From: CAWFQB01 sp965277875
GTDB taxonomy: Bacteria; Armatimonadota; Chthonomonadetes; Chthonomonadales; Chthonomonadaceae
NCBI GenBank assembly: GCA_965277875.1
Contig: CBDIDV010000002.1
Coordinates: 4,464,001 to 4,528,000 of the forward strand
Direction: 5' to 3'
Length of the DNA: 64,000 nt
A program made the position numbers and the translations under genes. This document shows, piece by piece, positions 15,294 to 23,753 of the stretch; position 1 is the first letter of the stretch, and every line of letters begins with the position of its first letter. The notes under the pieces were generated by a model, which saw only the letters and a list, made by a program, of their open reading frames with translations, was not told where the DNA came from and ran no database searches.

Positions 15294-16725
15294 GGGTGCG
15301 TTTCAAAATTATGAAAGTGGCTAACATTGTAGCAGGCATAGGCGGGTGGTTGTGGCGAACATAGGGGCATCCTTACTTTTGGAGGCCCTTATGCCTGGTG
15401 AAGAACCCGTTGCTACTCCCCACGAACGCGAAGAACAGATACGTCGTCTGGTGCGCGCTTACGAACAGCAGTTGCGTCAGGCGCTGCCGAGCGGCCCGCA
15501 AACCTTAGAGCAGATCGAGCGCAACGCCGACGAAATCGGTCAGGCGGTCAAGCAGCGCATCCAAAAGGAAGTGAGCGAGACGCAAGGAACGGGCTATGCA
15601 GGACGTGTCCTTGCCTGCGCGTGCGGCAAGCCCGCTCGCTATGTAGCGGACTACACGCGCTGTGTAGTCACGCTGCACGGCCCCTTGCCCCTTTCGCGCG
15701 CTTACTACCATTGTGGCGTGTGCAAGCAAGGCTTCTGTCCGCTTGACAGCGTTCTGCAACTCGGCGCAAGTCAGTGCAGCATCGCCGCGCAAGCCTTGAT
15801 CTGTCGCTTCGCCGCGTTCCTGCCGTTTGCCACTGCCGCGCGCGAACTGCGCGTGGTGTGCGGCCTGGACGTGTCGGCAAGCACGGTGCGCCGCGTGGCC
15901 GTCGCGGTAGGAGGGCAGATGCAGCAGGCTTGGACACAGCACGACCCGCGCCACGACCTACCGGCCCAAGAAGAAGCGCCCGCTCGCCCCAAGCAACTGC
16001 ATCTGACCTGCGACGGGGTCATGCTTCATATTGAGGGTGTCTGGCGCGAAGCCAAGATCGGCGCGGCCTACCACAAAGCGCCGGGTGGCGGGGTGGCGCA
16101 AGCCGCCTACTACGCCACGCTGTGCAAGTCCTCGGTTTTTGGCAAGCGTCTGCATCGGCTGGCGCAACAGCACGGAGCCGACAACTGCCGCCAAGTGGCC
16201 GTGATTGCTGATGGAGCCGAATGGATCTGGCAGGAGGCGGGCAAGTATTTCGCCACACGCGTGCAGATCCTTGACTTCTACCATGCCTGCCAACATCTGT
16301 GGCAAGTGGCGCATGCCCGCTACGGGGAGAGCAGCGAGGCGGCGAAGACGTGGATGGATCGCCAGCAGGCGCGGCTTCATGCCAACCAAGCAGGTTGGGT
16401 GCTGCGCGACGTGACGCAGTGGCAGCCTGCTTCGCACGCGCATCAGGAAGTGCAGCGTAAAGTGGCGCAGTACCTGCGGACGCATTTACGCCGGATGCGC
16501 TACGAAACGTTTGCGCAGGCAGGCTACCACATTGGCAGCGGCGTGGCGGAAGCCGCCTGCAAGAATGTCGTTCAGGCACGCTTCAAGCAAGCCGGGATGC
16601 GCTGGAGTGAACCGGGAGCCGAAGCCATGCTGCACTTGCGAACAGCCTGGTGCAACACGCAGCAAGCCGACTTTGCAGACGCGGCCAGAGCCGCCATGCG
16701 ACTTTCATAATTCTGAACTACACCC
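15294..16725 (+). mobile_element. Complete ISKra4-family insertion sequence
   Basis: Imperfect ~28-bp terminal inverted repeats (left GGGTGCGTTTCAAAATTATG, right the complement of GGGTGTAGTTCAGAATTATG) bound one transposase gene. The 9-base direct repeat GGACCAGAA occurs at 15285-15293 and again at 16726-16734, a clean target-site duplication. The insertion therefore looks recent and is intergenic, between the phosphatase gene and the GRAM-domain gene. Confidence 0.92.
15391..16710 (+). CDS. ISKra4-family transposase
   Basis: A 439-residue protein from ATG 15391, with GGAGG 5 bases upstream. It has a zinc-finger-like Cys region (VLACACGKPARYV, YYHCGVCKQGFCPLD) and DDE-type core segments (HLTCDGVMLHIEG, VAVIADGAEWIWQEAGKYF). 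The characteristic C-terminal block is GSGVAEAACKNVVQARFKQAGMRWS. It is intact with no frameshift, so the element may be active. It would catalyse cut-and-paste or related transposition of its own ends. Confidence 0.9.
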   Translation: MPGEEPVATPHEREEQIRRLVRAYEQQLRQALPSGPQTLEQIERNADEIGQAVKQRIQKEVSETQGTGYAGRVLACACGKPARYVADYTRCVVTLHGPLPLSRAYYHCGVCKQGFCPLDSVLQLGASQCSIAAQALICRFAAFLPFATAARELRVVCGLDVSASTVRRVAVAVGGQMQQAWTQHDPRHDLPAQEEAPARPKQLHLTCDGVMLHIEGVWREAKIGAAYHKAPGGGVAQAAYYATLCKSSVFGKRLHRLAQQHGADNCRQVAVIADGAEWIWQEAGKYFATRVQILDFYHACQHLWQVAHARYGESSEAAKTWMDRQQARLHANQAGWVLRDVTQWQPASHAHQEVQRKVAQYLRTHLRRMRYETFAQAGYHIGSGVAEAACKNVVQARFKQAGMRWSEPGAEAMLHLRTAWCNTQQADFADAARAAMRLS

Positions 16726-16765
16726 GGACCAGAACAGGCCGCAGGTACAAAGGAGCAAACAGACA

Positions 16766-17311
16766 ATGGCGCAGGATACCACGCGGCGCAGGAAGATATG
16801 GCAGGAAAACATTCGCAACGGCGTTGCCGCCGGCATCTTCTTTGGGCTGTTTATGGGCGTTTTCATGGGGCTGTTTATGGGGGGTGGATGGCCCGGCCTT
16901 GTGGGGGCGCTTGCAGCGGGCCTGATCCCTGGTTTGTTCTTTGGCGTCATCATTACAGTGTTCAGCATAGTAATGAGCGGCAAAATGGCGGGCAAACTGC
17001 CCCTGCTGCCGGGCGAAGAGATTGTCCGCGAAGGCCCGGCCAATCACATGGTCAAGGGTGAAGGCGTAGGCGGATGGCTGACCGTGACCAACCAGCGGCT
17101 GCATTTTACGTCCCACAAAGCCAATTTCAACGTCCATGACCTGTCCCTGCCTCTGCACGAGATCGCGGCGGCGGAAACCGTAGCGAATGCGGGCATCGTT
17201 CCCAATGGCCTGCTCATCAAAACGGCGTCCGGGAAAAGCGAGCGTTTTGTCGTGAACGGGCGGGGGGCGTGGGTAAATGCGTTAGGTCAGGTCAAGGGCC
17301 TGCGGATTTAG
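16766..17311 (+). CDS. Two-helix membrane protein with GRAM-like domain
   Basis: About 181 residues; AAAGGAG upstream of ATG 16766. Gly-rich membrane segments (GIFFGLFMGVFMGLFMGG and LVGALAAGLIPGLFFGVIITVFSIVM) are followed by a GRAM/PH-like beta domain: LPGEEIVREGPANHMVKGEGVGGWLTVTNQRLHFTSH, then LIKTASGKSERFVV. GRAM domains bind lipids or proteins at membranes; the specific role is unknown. The ISKra4-family element inserted just upstream. Confidence 0.75.
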   Translation: MAQDTTRRRKIWQENIRNGVAAGIFFGLFMGVFMGLFMGGGWPGLVGALAAGLIPGLFFGVIITVFSIVMSGKMAGKLPLLPGEEIVREGPANHMVKGEGVGGWLTVTNQRLHFTSHKANFNVHDLSLPLHEIAAAETVANAGIVPNGLLIKTASGKSERFVVNGRGAWVNALGQVKGLRI

Positions 17312-17372
17312 CCCCTGCCTGTACAGAATAGACGCAGAGCGGCGCATAGGCGCGAGATAAGCCGCATACAAC

Positions 17373-17414
17373 GATGTGCCTACAATGATGTGCCTACAAT
17401 GATGTGCCTACAAC
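17373..17414. repeat. 14-nt tandem repeat, three copies
   Basis: The unit GATGTGCCTACAAT is repeated three times, the last copy ending in C. It lies directly upstream of the epimerase start at 17437, inside its likely leader. The 14-nt period is twice the 7-nt period seen elsewhere in the window, which may be coincidence. Confidence 0.85.
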
Positions 17415-17436
17415 AACGTTTTCGAGGAGAACACGC

Positions 17437-18459
17437 GTGAAGATTTTGATTATCGGCGGCACGGGGCTGATCAGCACGGCCATTACCAAACAGCTTCTGG
17501 AGCGGGGCGACGATGTCACGCTGTTTAACCGGGGCAAATCGGAAGCGCGTATCCCGGACGGCGCGAAGATCATCAATGGCGACCGCAAGCAGTATGCCGA
17601 ATTTGAAAAGCAGATGGCGGACGCGGGCGATTTCGACTGCGTGATGGACATGGTGGGCTTTGTGCCGGAAGATGGGGAAAGCGTGATCCGCGCCTTCAAG
17701 GGGCGCATCGGGCAGTTCATCTTCTGCTCGACGGTGTGCGTGTATGGCGGTCCCGCGTCGCGCTATCCTATACGCGAAGACGAGACGCGCATACCGACGG
17801 GCAACTATGGCGCGAACAAAGTGAAGATCGAAGACCTTCTAAACGCGGCGCACGAACGGGGCGACTTTGCGGTCACGATCATGCGCCCCTCGCAGACGTA
17901 TGGCGAGGGCGGCACGATTGTACACAGCATCGGCGGGCGCAGCTACTATCTGGATCGCATCCGCAAGGGCAAGCCGATCATCGTGCATGGCGACGGCGCG
18001 TGTCTGTGGGCGGCCTGCCACATTGACGATGTGGGCCGCGGCTTTGCTAATGCGGCGGGCAATCCTGCCTCTTTCGGCAAATCGTACAACCTGACCGGCG
18101 AGGAGTGGATGACCTGGAACCGCTACCATGAGGGCGTGGCCGAAGCGTTAAATGCGCCCAAGCCGACTTTTGTACACATTCCAACCGACCTGATGAAACA
18201 GATCGCGCCCAGGCACTTTGGCATCAGCATTGACATTTTCCAGTATCCCAGCATCTTCGACAACAGCGCGGCCATGCGCGACCTGGGCTTTCAGTACACG
18301 ATTAGCTGGGTGGAGGGCGTGAAGCGCACGGTCGCGTGGCTGGACGAGCGGGGCAAAGTGGAAAACAGCGACGACGAGCCGTTCGATGATAGGGTAATCG
18401 CCGCATGGCAGAAGCTGGGCGCGAACATGGCGCAGGAACTGACCGGCATTGACGGCTGA
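17437..18459 (+). CDS. NAD-dependent epimerase/dehydratase family protein (extended SDR)
   Basis: A 340-residue Rossmann-fold protein starting at GTG 17437, with GAGGAG 7 bases upstream. The nucleotide-binding GGTGLIS motif is in the first 15 residues, then LFNRGKSEARIP and MDMVGFVPEDGE. The usual YxxxK is represented by NYGANKVKIEDLL. It resembles sugar-nucleotide epimerase or chloroplast-RNA-binding-type SDRs; the substrate cannot be told. The stop is overlapped by the possible TTG start of the DUF72 gene. Confidence 0.85.
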   Translation: MKILIIGGTGLISTAITKQLLERGDDVTLFNRGKSEARIPDGAKIINGDRKQYAEFEKQMADAGDFDCVMDMVGFVPEDGESVIRAFKGRIGQFIFCSTVCVYGGPASRYPIREDETRIPTGNYGANKVKIEDLLNAAHERGDFAVTIMRPSQTYGEGGTIVHSIGGRSYYLDRIRKGKPIIVHGDGACLWAACHIDDVGRGFANAAGNPASFGKSYNLTGEEWMTWNRYHEGVAEALNAPKPTFVHIPTDLMKQIAPRHFGISIDIFQYPSIFDNSAAMRDLGFQYTISWVEGVKRTVAWLDERGKVENSDDEPFDDRVIAAWQKLGANMAQELTGIDG

Positions 18460-19345
18460 ACCAACACCAACGACGATCAAACAAGAAACGGCCAACACGC
18501 CTCTGGCAATAACGACGGCGGTTGTTCCCCTGCAAACGCTCGTTCATGTCGGCACGATGGGCTGGAGCAATGAGGATTGGGCGGGCGGCGTGTTTTACCC
18601 CCTCGGCGCGGCATCACGGGATTACATCAAACTGTACGCCCAGACCTTCGACACCGTGGAGATAGACAGCACGTTCTACGGTACGCCCCGCGAGACGCAG
18701 GTTGTCGCGTGGGCGCAGGCTGTGCCGGACGGGTTTATGTTCTGCCCCAAAGTCCCCCGCGTCATCACGCACGATATGCGCCTGCGGGACGTATCCGAGC
18801 CGCTGGCCCATTTTGTGCGCGTAATGGCACTGCTGGGTGCGAAGCGGGGGCCTATGCTGCTGCAAATGCCACCCGACTTCACCCGGCAGGAACTGGACAA
18901 CCTGCGCGCGTTTCTGCCCTCCCTTAACGCGTTGCTCAAAGCGCAAAACGACGACACGGCCCGGTTCGCCATCGAGTTTCGGCATCGGTCGCTGCTCGCC
19001 CCGGACGTGTCGCGCCTGCTCGCCGACCACAACGTCGCCCTCGCCCTGACCGACTATTCCGGTATGCCGCGCCGTTTTGAACTGACGACCGACTGGACAT
19101 ACCTGCGCCTGATCGGACGGCACGGCGACTATGCCCGCCACGACCGCCCGTATGGCGACCGCACTCCACACATGCAAGTCTGGGCGGACGCGCTCCGCGC
19201 CCACGCGCCCAGACTCCAATCCGCGTATGTGCAGTGTAACAACGACTACGAGGGGTACAGCCCCGCGACCGCCAACAAACTCCTCCAGATGCTCGGCCTG
19301 CCCACACGCCCCAACCCCGCCCCCGCGCAGGGCAGCCTCTTCTAA
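18449..19345 (+). CDS. DUF72 (YecE-like) protein
   Basis: A 298-residue TIM-barrel-like DUF72 protein: HVGTMGWSNEDWAGGVFYPLGAASRDYIKLYAQTFDTVEIDSTFYGTP near the N-terminus, later RFAIEFRHRSLLAPDV and YVQCNNDYEGYSPATANKL. The biochemical function of the family is not established. No ATG precedes the conserved start of the domain; TTG 18449, overlapping the upstream stop, is the best candidate. A period-9 fold-back repeat follows 29 bases after the stop. Confidence 0.88.
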   Translation: MTAEPTPTTIKQETANTPLAITTAVVPLQTLVHVGTMGWSNEDWAGGVFYPLGAASRDYIKLYAQTFDTVEIDSTFYGTPRETQVVAWAQAVPDGFMFCPKVPRVITHDMRLRDVSEPLAHFVRVMALLGAKRGPMLLQMPPDFTRQELDNLRAFLPSLNALLKAQNDDTARFAIEFRHRSLLAPDVSRLLADHNVALALTDYSGMPRRFELTTDWTYLRLIGRHGDYARHDRPYGDRTPHMQVWADALRAHAPRLQSAYVQCNNDYEGYSPATANKLLQMLGLPTRPNPAPAQGSLF

Positions 19346-19374
19346 ACCGCAAACCGTTCTGCACAAAAACAAAT

Positions 19375-19472
19375 GCTTTACCGCAGATGAAGCGGATGAA
19401 ACAGATGAACACGGATCATCTCTGAATTGAATCCGCGTGTATTCGTTTTATCCTCTTTATTCGCGGTAAAGC
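19375..19472. repeat. Period-9 fold-back element between convergent genes
   Basis: The perfect 10-bp tips GCTTTACCGC and GCGGTAAAGC continue into imperfect arms of 9-nt units: left CCGCAGATG, AAGCGGATG, AAACAGATG, AACACGGAT; right AATCCGCGT, GTATTCGTT, TTATCCTCT, TTATTCGCG. The right arm encodes the C-terminal ~20 residues and the stop of the minus-strand gene at 19416. It may double as a two-way terminator. Confidence 0.8.
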
Positions 19473-20252
19473 AGTCCCCGCTTTGCGGCGAATGGTCGCG
19501 CCTGCAAACGCGCCCGCGCATCCCAGCAGCGGCCAAACGATCAGGCCATTCAATCCAAGATGCTCCCAGCCTTGCCAGGGATGTTCCGGCAGATGGAGCA
19601 GCCCCGTAAGGTACAGAGCGACAACAAGGGAAGGCATACCGACCGTATATGCGGAGAGGGCTGCACAGGCGATAAACACGCCCCGCGCTGCACGCGCACG
19701 GGCCAGCAATCCGACGAGCAAGCCCAACACCAGAGGGGCGGCGAACAGTTCCAGGCGGTACAGCCCTATTGCAGAATAGGGCATGGTATCTTTCGAGTTC
19801 AGAACTTGCGCGATGTAGGCAGGTACAAGCAGACCAAGCGCGAGCAGGGTGGCGGGCCAGGCCGAAGCCGTCCGGCGTGTACTTGTCGTCTGCTGTGTGA
19901 CGCTTTGCTGTACGTGGCCCTGTGTGCCGTGCAAGGTTGGGACAGGGTGCAGACGCGCAAATTGGGCGAGGGCTTTGGATACGGCGCGTTCGGGGTTGGC
20001 ATCGAGTTCGCTGTGCGCCGCGACAAGCGTGTCCAGTTCCTGCCTGAGCGCGGCCCGCCGCGCTAATCGTTCGGCGCGGGGCAGGGTTCCGATGAGGGGC
20101 GCGCAAACCTGATCTACGGCATCTTCCAGCATGTCGTCGTGAAGTGGGGAGAAGTTCGCAGCGGCGGCTTGTGTCGCGGGCGCAAAGGAACTGTTGATAG
20201 TGGCTTCGGGCGCGTTTTGTTCATGGCTTAACAAGGTGTTTTTCCTGGACAT
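19416..20252 (-). CDS. Multi-pass membrane protein with helical N-terminal domain
   Basis: A 278-residue protein. A soluble N-terminal part of ~100 residues (LPRAERLARRAALRQELDTLVAAHSELDANPERAVSKALAQFA) resembles the helical prefix domains found on some bacterial permease-like proteins. Four or five membrane segments follow (PATLLALGLLVPAYIAQVL, FAAPLVLGLLVGLLARA and others). The basic C-terminal tail (ALPRIKRIKRIHADSIQR) is encoded by the arm of a fold-back repeat, so the original 3' end may have been replaced. The function is unknown. Confidence 0.7.
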   Translation of the reverse strand: MSRKNTLLSHEQNAPEATINSSFAPATQAAAANFSPLHDDMLEDAVDQVCAPLIGTLPRAERLARRAALRQELDTLVAAHSELDANPERAVSKALAQFARLHPVPTLHGTQGHVQQSVTQQTTSTRRTASAWPATLLALGLLVPAYIAQVLNSKDTMPYSAIGLYRLELFAAPLVLGLLVGLLARARAARGVFIACAALSAYTVGMPSLVVALYLTGLLHLPEHPWQGWEHLGLNGLIVWPLLGCAGAFAGATIRRKAGTALPRIKRIKRIHADSIQR

Positions 20253-20412
20253 TACGAAGGCGGCGGAAGACGGCGCGTGACAGCCAACCCAGTTGTGGCG
20301 GCGGGAGCGGCAGGAGAGCGCGGTCGGCCTGCGCGTGAGTTGTCATATTTTCCATACGGCGCGAACGCGCGTGTTTGTTCTGAATAGCATCTAGCTTTTT
20401 TACGCGGCAGAC

Positions 20413-20440
20413 GGGGCCGGGACGATATTGTCCCGGCCCC
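20413..20440. other. Strong 11-bp hairpin in a divergent intergenic region
   Basis: GGGGCCGGGAC (20413-20423) and GTCCCGGCCCC (20430-20440) pair perfectly around a 6-base loop. The hairpin lies between the minus-strand gene starting at 20252 and the peroxidase gene at 20644. There is no T-tract on either strand directly after it, so it is not a standard terminator; it could be a protein-binding palindrome. Confidence 0.55.
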
Positions 20441-20582
20441 GCTTCAATTCGGCCCTCATGGCAGTTCGCCAGCCATCATTTTAGCTCCGGGAACTTGCTG
20501 ATTGAACTTAGACAGTGTGCATCACATAATATTTTTGCAAAATCGGTATCAGTGTGGAATATACAACACTATATTTCATAGC

Positions 20583-20612
20583 TTGTAGTGAATAATAACA
20601 ATGTCATATAAT
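20583..20612 (+). promoter_or_regulatory. Probable sigma-70 promoter of the haem peroxidase gene
   Basis: TTGTAG at 20583-20588 and TATAAT at 20607-20612 are separated by 18 bases in an AT-rich stretch. The gene start is 32 bases after the -10, with AAAGGAG upstream of the ATG. Confidence 0.7.
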
Positions 20613-20643
20613 GCAGTGTTGCACCTAGAAAAGGAGCGTATTG

Positions 20644-22386
20644 ATGAGCGAGTCAGGTCACGGGTTTGTGGGGACGCGCGAGCAGCAGTTTACGGAATTG
20701 CTGCCGCTGCGTACAGAAATTTATCCGACAGCGCTTTTAGTGGGTCTTGCCAATGCGGTCAAGAGCCAGCCGGACGGCGTACATGACGGCCCCGACCCCG
20801 AAGAAAACCTTTGGGTCCCCTCCGGCTACACGTACTTCGGGCAGTTCGTAGATCACGACCTGACCTTCGACAACACCTCTTCGCTTAACGTGGACGATAT
20901 GAGCGTCAAGAGCCGCCAGCCCAGCAACCTGCGGACGCCGCGCTTCGATCTGGACAGCCTGTACGGCGACGGCCCCGACGCGCAGCCCTTTATGTATGAC
21001 GCCGATGGGGCTTCGCTGTTGTTTCAGCATGGTCATGTCAATGCGACCGGCTCCTTCGCGGGGCAGGCGGATACGGATCTGCTCCGCAGCCCGAATGGAA
21101 GGGCGATCATCGGCGACAAACGCAACGACGAGAATGTGATCGTCGGCCAGATTCAACTGCTCTTTGTCCGCTACCACAACGCCGTCGTCGCCAAGCTGCA
21201 CGCTCAGGACAACAGCCTGACCGGAACCGGACTTTTTCAAAAGGCGCGCGACATGGTGCGCTGGACTTACCAGGCGCTGGTCATCAAAGACTTTCTGCCG
21301 CGCATCGTCCAGGCCGCCGTGCTGAAAGACCTGCAGGCGGCTGGTTCCGCCGATGAACGCGCGTCATGCTACGCTTTGTACGACACGCCGGAGAAGCGAC
21401 AGAATCTACCCCGCGAGTTCGTTGTGGCCGCGTACCGGTATGGACATTCCGGCGTCCGGCAGGGGTATCGCATGAATCGCCACCACGAAAGGGACATCTT
21501 CGTGGGCAGTGACCACAAAGTTTCGGATGAGAGCCTGCTGGGGTTCAAGCCTCTGCCCGCCTCTCTGGTAATCGATGACTTTGGCCGCTTTTTCCCCCCG
21601 ACGGCCCCGGTCATCCCCTTTGTCGCCCCCATAGAAGACCGCACTAAAGCGGGGAGCGCCCACAACCCGAACGTTCGCCTGCAGTTCGCGTACAAAATAG
21701 ACACCAACATCGTGGATCCGCTGGGAGCGCTGCCGCCTCAGGTGATGCCGACCAGTCCTGCGAAGGGGGGGGCGCTGGCGGAAGTCAAGGCAGCCATAGC
21801 CCCAGACACGCTGGAAACGCCCAACCGCCCCTCACTCGCCCTGCTGAACCTGCTGCGCGGCAACATCTACCAGGTGCAGGGCGGACAGATGATCGCAAAC
21901 GTCCTTCAGAGCAAAGGCTTTGTGCAGGCGACGCCGTTGACCGCCGCGCAGCTTGTCGTCCGCGCTTTTGACGGTCACGGCCTGGATGCGGCGGACGACA
22001 AGGTCAACCTGTACCGTTTCGACCCGATAGCCCCGGAGCTTCAGCAGGACACTCCGCTGTGGTTTTACATTCTGGCCGAGGCGCAGGTTCCCATCGTCGA
22101 ACACTTCGCGGGCCGCGTCAATTTCCCGGAAACGGAGATGCTTAACGGCGTGGGGGCTTTGTCACAGTTGGGGTGGGTAGGCGGGCGGATCGTCGCCGAG
22201 GTATTCTACGGCCTGTTGGACTCCGATGACGAATCGGTTGTCAACGCCGCGCCCGCAGACTGGGAGCCGTTCCTGGGCGGCGATAGACAACTGACGTTCC
22301 TGAACCTCGCCAAGTTCGTCGAGGAAGAGCAAAAGAGCGTGTCAATGAATAAAGGCGTTGTGCAGACAGCGAGTACGTCCGCGTAG
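20644..22386 (+). CDS. Animal-type haem peroxidase family protein (bacterial peroxinectin-like)
   Basis: A 580-residue protein. The distal haem segment YTYFGQFVDHDLTFD (distal His after Asp/Val) and the proximal EFVVAAYRYGHSGVRQGYRMN block match the peroxidase-cyclooxygenase superfamily. A conserved NENVIVGQIQLLFVRYHN-type segment is present (here DENVIV...RYHNAVV). Bacterial members oxidise halides or phenols using H2O2; the substrate is unknown. No signal peptide is visible. The gene is monocistronic, with its own promoter and a terminator hairpin at 22448. ATG 20644 has AAAGGAG upstream; an in-frame TTG lies 3 bases earlier. Confidence 0.9.
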   Translation: MSESGHGFVGTREQQFTELLPLRTEIYPTALLVGLANAVKSQPDGVHDGPDPEENLWVPSGYTYFGQFVDHDLTFDNTSSLNVDDMSVKSRQPSNLRTPRFDLDSLYGDGPDAQPFMYDADGASLLFQHGHVNATGSFAGQADTDLLRSPNGRAIIGDKRNDENVIVGQIQLLFVRYHNAVVAKLHAQDNSLTGTGLFQKARDMVRWTYQALVIKDFLPRIVQAAVLKDLQAAGSADERASCYALYDTPEKRQNLPREFVVAAYRYGHSGVRQGYRMNRHHERDIFVGSDHKVSDESLLGFKPLPASLVIDDFGRFFPPTAPVIPFVAPIEDRTKAGSAHNPNVRLQFAYKIDTNIVDPLGALPPQVMPTSPAKGGALAEVKAAIAPDTLETPNRPSLALLNLLRGNIYQVQGGQMIANVLQSKGFVQATPLTAAQLVVRAFDGHGLDAADDKVNLYRFDPIAPELQQDTPLWFYILAEAQVPIVEHFAGRVNFPETEMLNGVGALSQLGWVGGRIVAEVFYGLLDSDDESVVNAAPADWEPFLGGDRQLTFLNLAKFVEEEQKSVSMNKGVVQTASTSA

Positions 22387-22447
22387 ATACCCCTCTTCTG
22401 CATCGAGCAGAATAGACCTCCCTACGTTTCTCGGAGGACGCGTAAAA

Positions 22448-22477
22448 CGCCCCGAAGAGGCTGAACTCTTCGGGGCG
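22448..22477. terminator. Bidirectional terminator hairpin
   Basis: CGCCCCGAAGAG and CTCTTCGGGGCG pair perfectly over 12 bp with a 6-base loop, between the convergent peroxidase gene and nuoI. A short T-run (TTTTAC) follows on the minus strand; the plus side is weaker. Confidence 0.8.
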
Positions 22478-22533
22478 CTTCCAATTATCGTTGATGGCCG
22501 CCTGCTAAAACAAGCGTACCTGGCAACTACACT

Positions 22534-23130
22534 TCATCCTACCGCCTCCGGGGTACGGTCTATAATGCTGACCTCCGAGATGGGGATGGTGGCGGATGTG
22601 AGCGGCGCGGGTTCAATCAGCATCTGCTTGGTGTAAAGGTTGTCTTCCCTGGTGTAGTCGGACAGTTCAAAATCTTTACGCAGCACGATGGCGCCGGTCG
22701 GGCAGGCGTCCTGACAGAAGCCGCAGAAGATACAGCGCAGCATGTTGATTTCGTACTTGGTGGCGTAGCGCTCGCCGGGCGAGTAGCGTTCCGCGTCCGT
22801 GTTTTCCGCCGCCTCGACGTAGATGCACCGGGCAGGACACGCGCCGGCGCACAGGCTGCACCCGATACACTTTTCCAGGCCGTCGTCGTAGCGGGTCAGG
22901 ACATGCCGCCAGCGGGTGCGCGGAAACTGCTCGCGTATCTCTTCGGGGTACTGTACGGTGTTGACCGGCTTGATTTTGATCTGCTGTTCGGCGTAGTGCT
23001 TGAACGTGATGGCAAAACCCGTCGCCAGCGCCTTGGTTCCGTTCGCGGGTTCTAGCGCCTTTATCTTGATCTCTTCGGCTTTGGCCTTGGCCTGATTAAA
23101 CTTGTCGTTCAGGTCGGATATGAAACCCAT
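22534..23130 (-). CDS. nuoI: NADH-quinone oxidoreductase subunit I
   Basis: A 198-residue ferredoxin-like subunit of complex I carrying two [4Fe-4S] clusters (N6a/N6b) that pass electrons toward the quinone site. Both cysteine sets are complete: CIGCSLCAGACPARC and CIFCGFCQDACPTG. A helical N-terminal extension (KFNQAKAKAEEIKIKALEP) precedes the usual LATGFAITFKHY. It lies 12 bases downstream of nuoB on the same strand. In most genomes C, D, G and H lie between B and I; here they are missing from the window. Confidence 0.95.
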   Translation of the reverse strand: MGFISDLNDKFNQAKAKAEEIKIKALEPANGTKALATGFAITFKHYAEQQIKIKPVNTVQYPEEIREQFPRTRWRHVLTRYDDGLEKCIGCSLCAGACPARCIYVEAAENTDAERYSPGERYATKYEINMLRCIFCGFCQDACPTGAIVLRKDFELSDYTREDNLYTKQMLIEPAPLTSATIPISEVSIIDRTPEAVG

Positions 23131-23141
23131 AACTGCGCTCC

Positions 23142-23732
23142 CTACTTCGCTCCCGCCGTCGGATTGCCGCCCGGACGCGTGAAGATGTTCTTCAGTTCTT
23201 TGAATTCGATGGTCGCGCCCGAATTGCCGCCCTTGATCTTTTCCTGCAATTTCAGGATGCCGTAGATCAGGGCATCGGGGCTTGGCGGGCAGCCGGGAAC
23301 ATAAACGTCAACGGGTACGATCTGATCCACGCCCTGGATAACGGCGTAGTTGTTGTACACGCCGCCGCTGGACGCGCACGCGCCCATGCTGATGACCCAC
23401 TTGGGATTGGGCATCTGATCGTAGATCTGGCGCAGGACAGGCCCCATTTTGGTGGACACGCGGCCCGCCACGATCATCACGTCGGCCTGACGCGGCGTGG
23501 CGCGGAACACCTCGGCCCCAAAGCGGCTGATGTCGAAGCGCGAACCGGCGCTCGCCATCATCTCGATAGCGCAGCAGGCCAGCCCGAAGGTCAGCGGCCA
23601 CAGACTGTTGCGCCGCGCCCAGTTGACAAGCTCGTCCAGCTTGGCGAGAACGAACGGCGAACCGCCCGGCCCAAACGAGGGCGTGGGCGTACCGCTGTCG
23701 TGCATGGAAATTTCGGTAACGGATCGTGCCAT
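23142..23732 (-). CDS. nuoB: NADH-quinone oxidoreductase subunit B
   Basis: A 196-residue subunit that holds the N2 [4Fe-4S] cluster next to the quinone pocket. Cluster ligands are visible in LTFGLACCAIEMM, VISMGACASSGG and YVPGCPPSPDALIYG. ATG 23732 has GGGGAG upstream; a TTG at 23753 would add seven residues. It is directly followed by nuoI. The C-terminal IEFKELKNIFTRPGG tail is slightly long. Confidence 0.95.
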   Translation of the reverse strand: MARSVTEISMHDSGTPTPSFGPGGSPFVLAKLDELVNWARRNSLWPLTFGLACCAIEMMASAGSRFDISRFGAEVFRATPRQADVMIVAGRVSTKMGPVLRQIYDQMPNPKWVISMGACASSGGVYNNYAVIQGVDQIVPVDVYVPGCPPSPDALIYGILKLQEKIKGGNSGATIEFKELKNIFTRPGGNPTAGAK

Positions 23733-23753
23733 AATACCCGGCTCCCCGGCCAA

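Noticed and set aside
18614..19372. Minus-strand frame of 252 codons opposite the DUF72 gene
   Set aside because: The plus-strand protein is clearly a DUF72 family member; the antisense frame is a GC-rich shadow.
20221..20355. 44-codon minus-strand frame overlapping the start of the 278-residue membrane protein
   Set aside because: No Shine-Dalgarno sequence and no recognisable protein; it could be an upstream ORF but nothing supports it.
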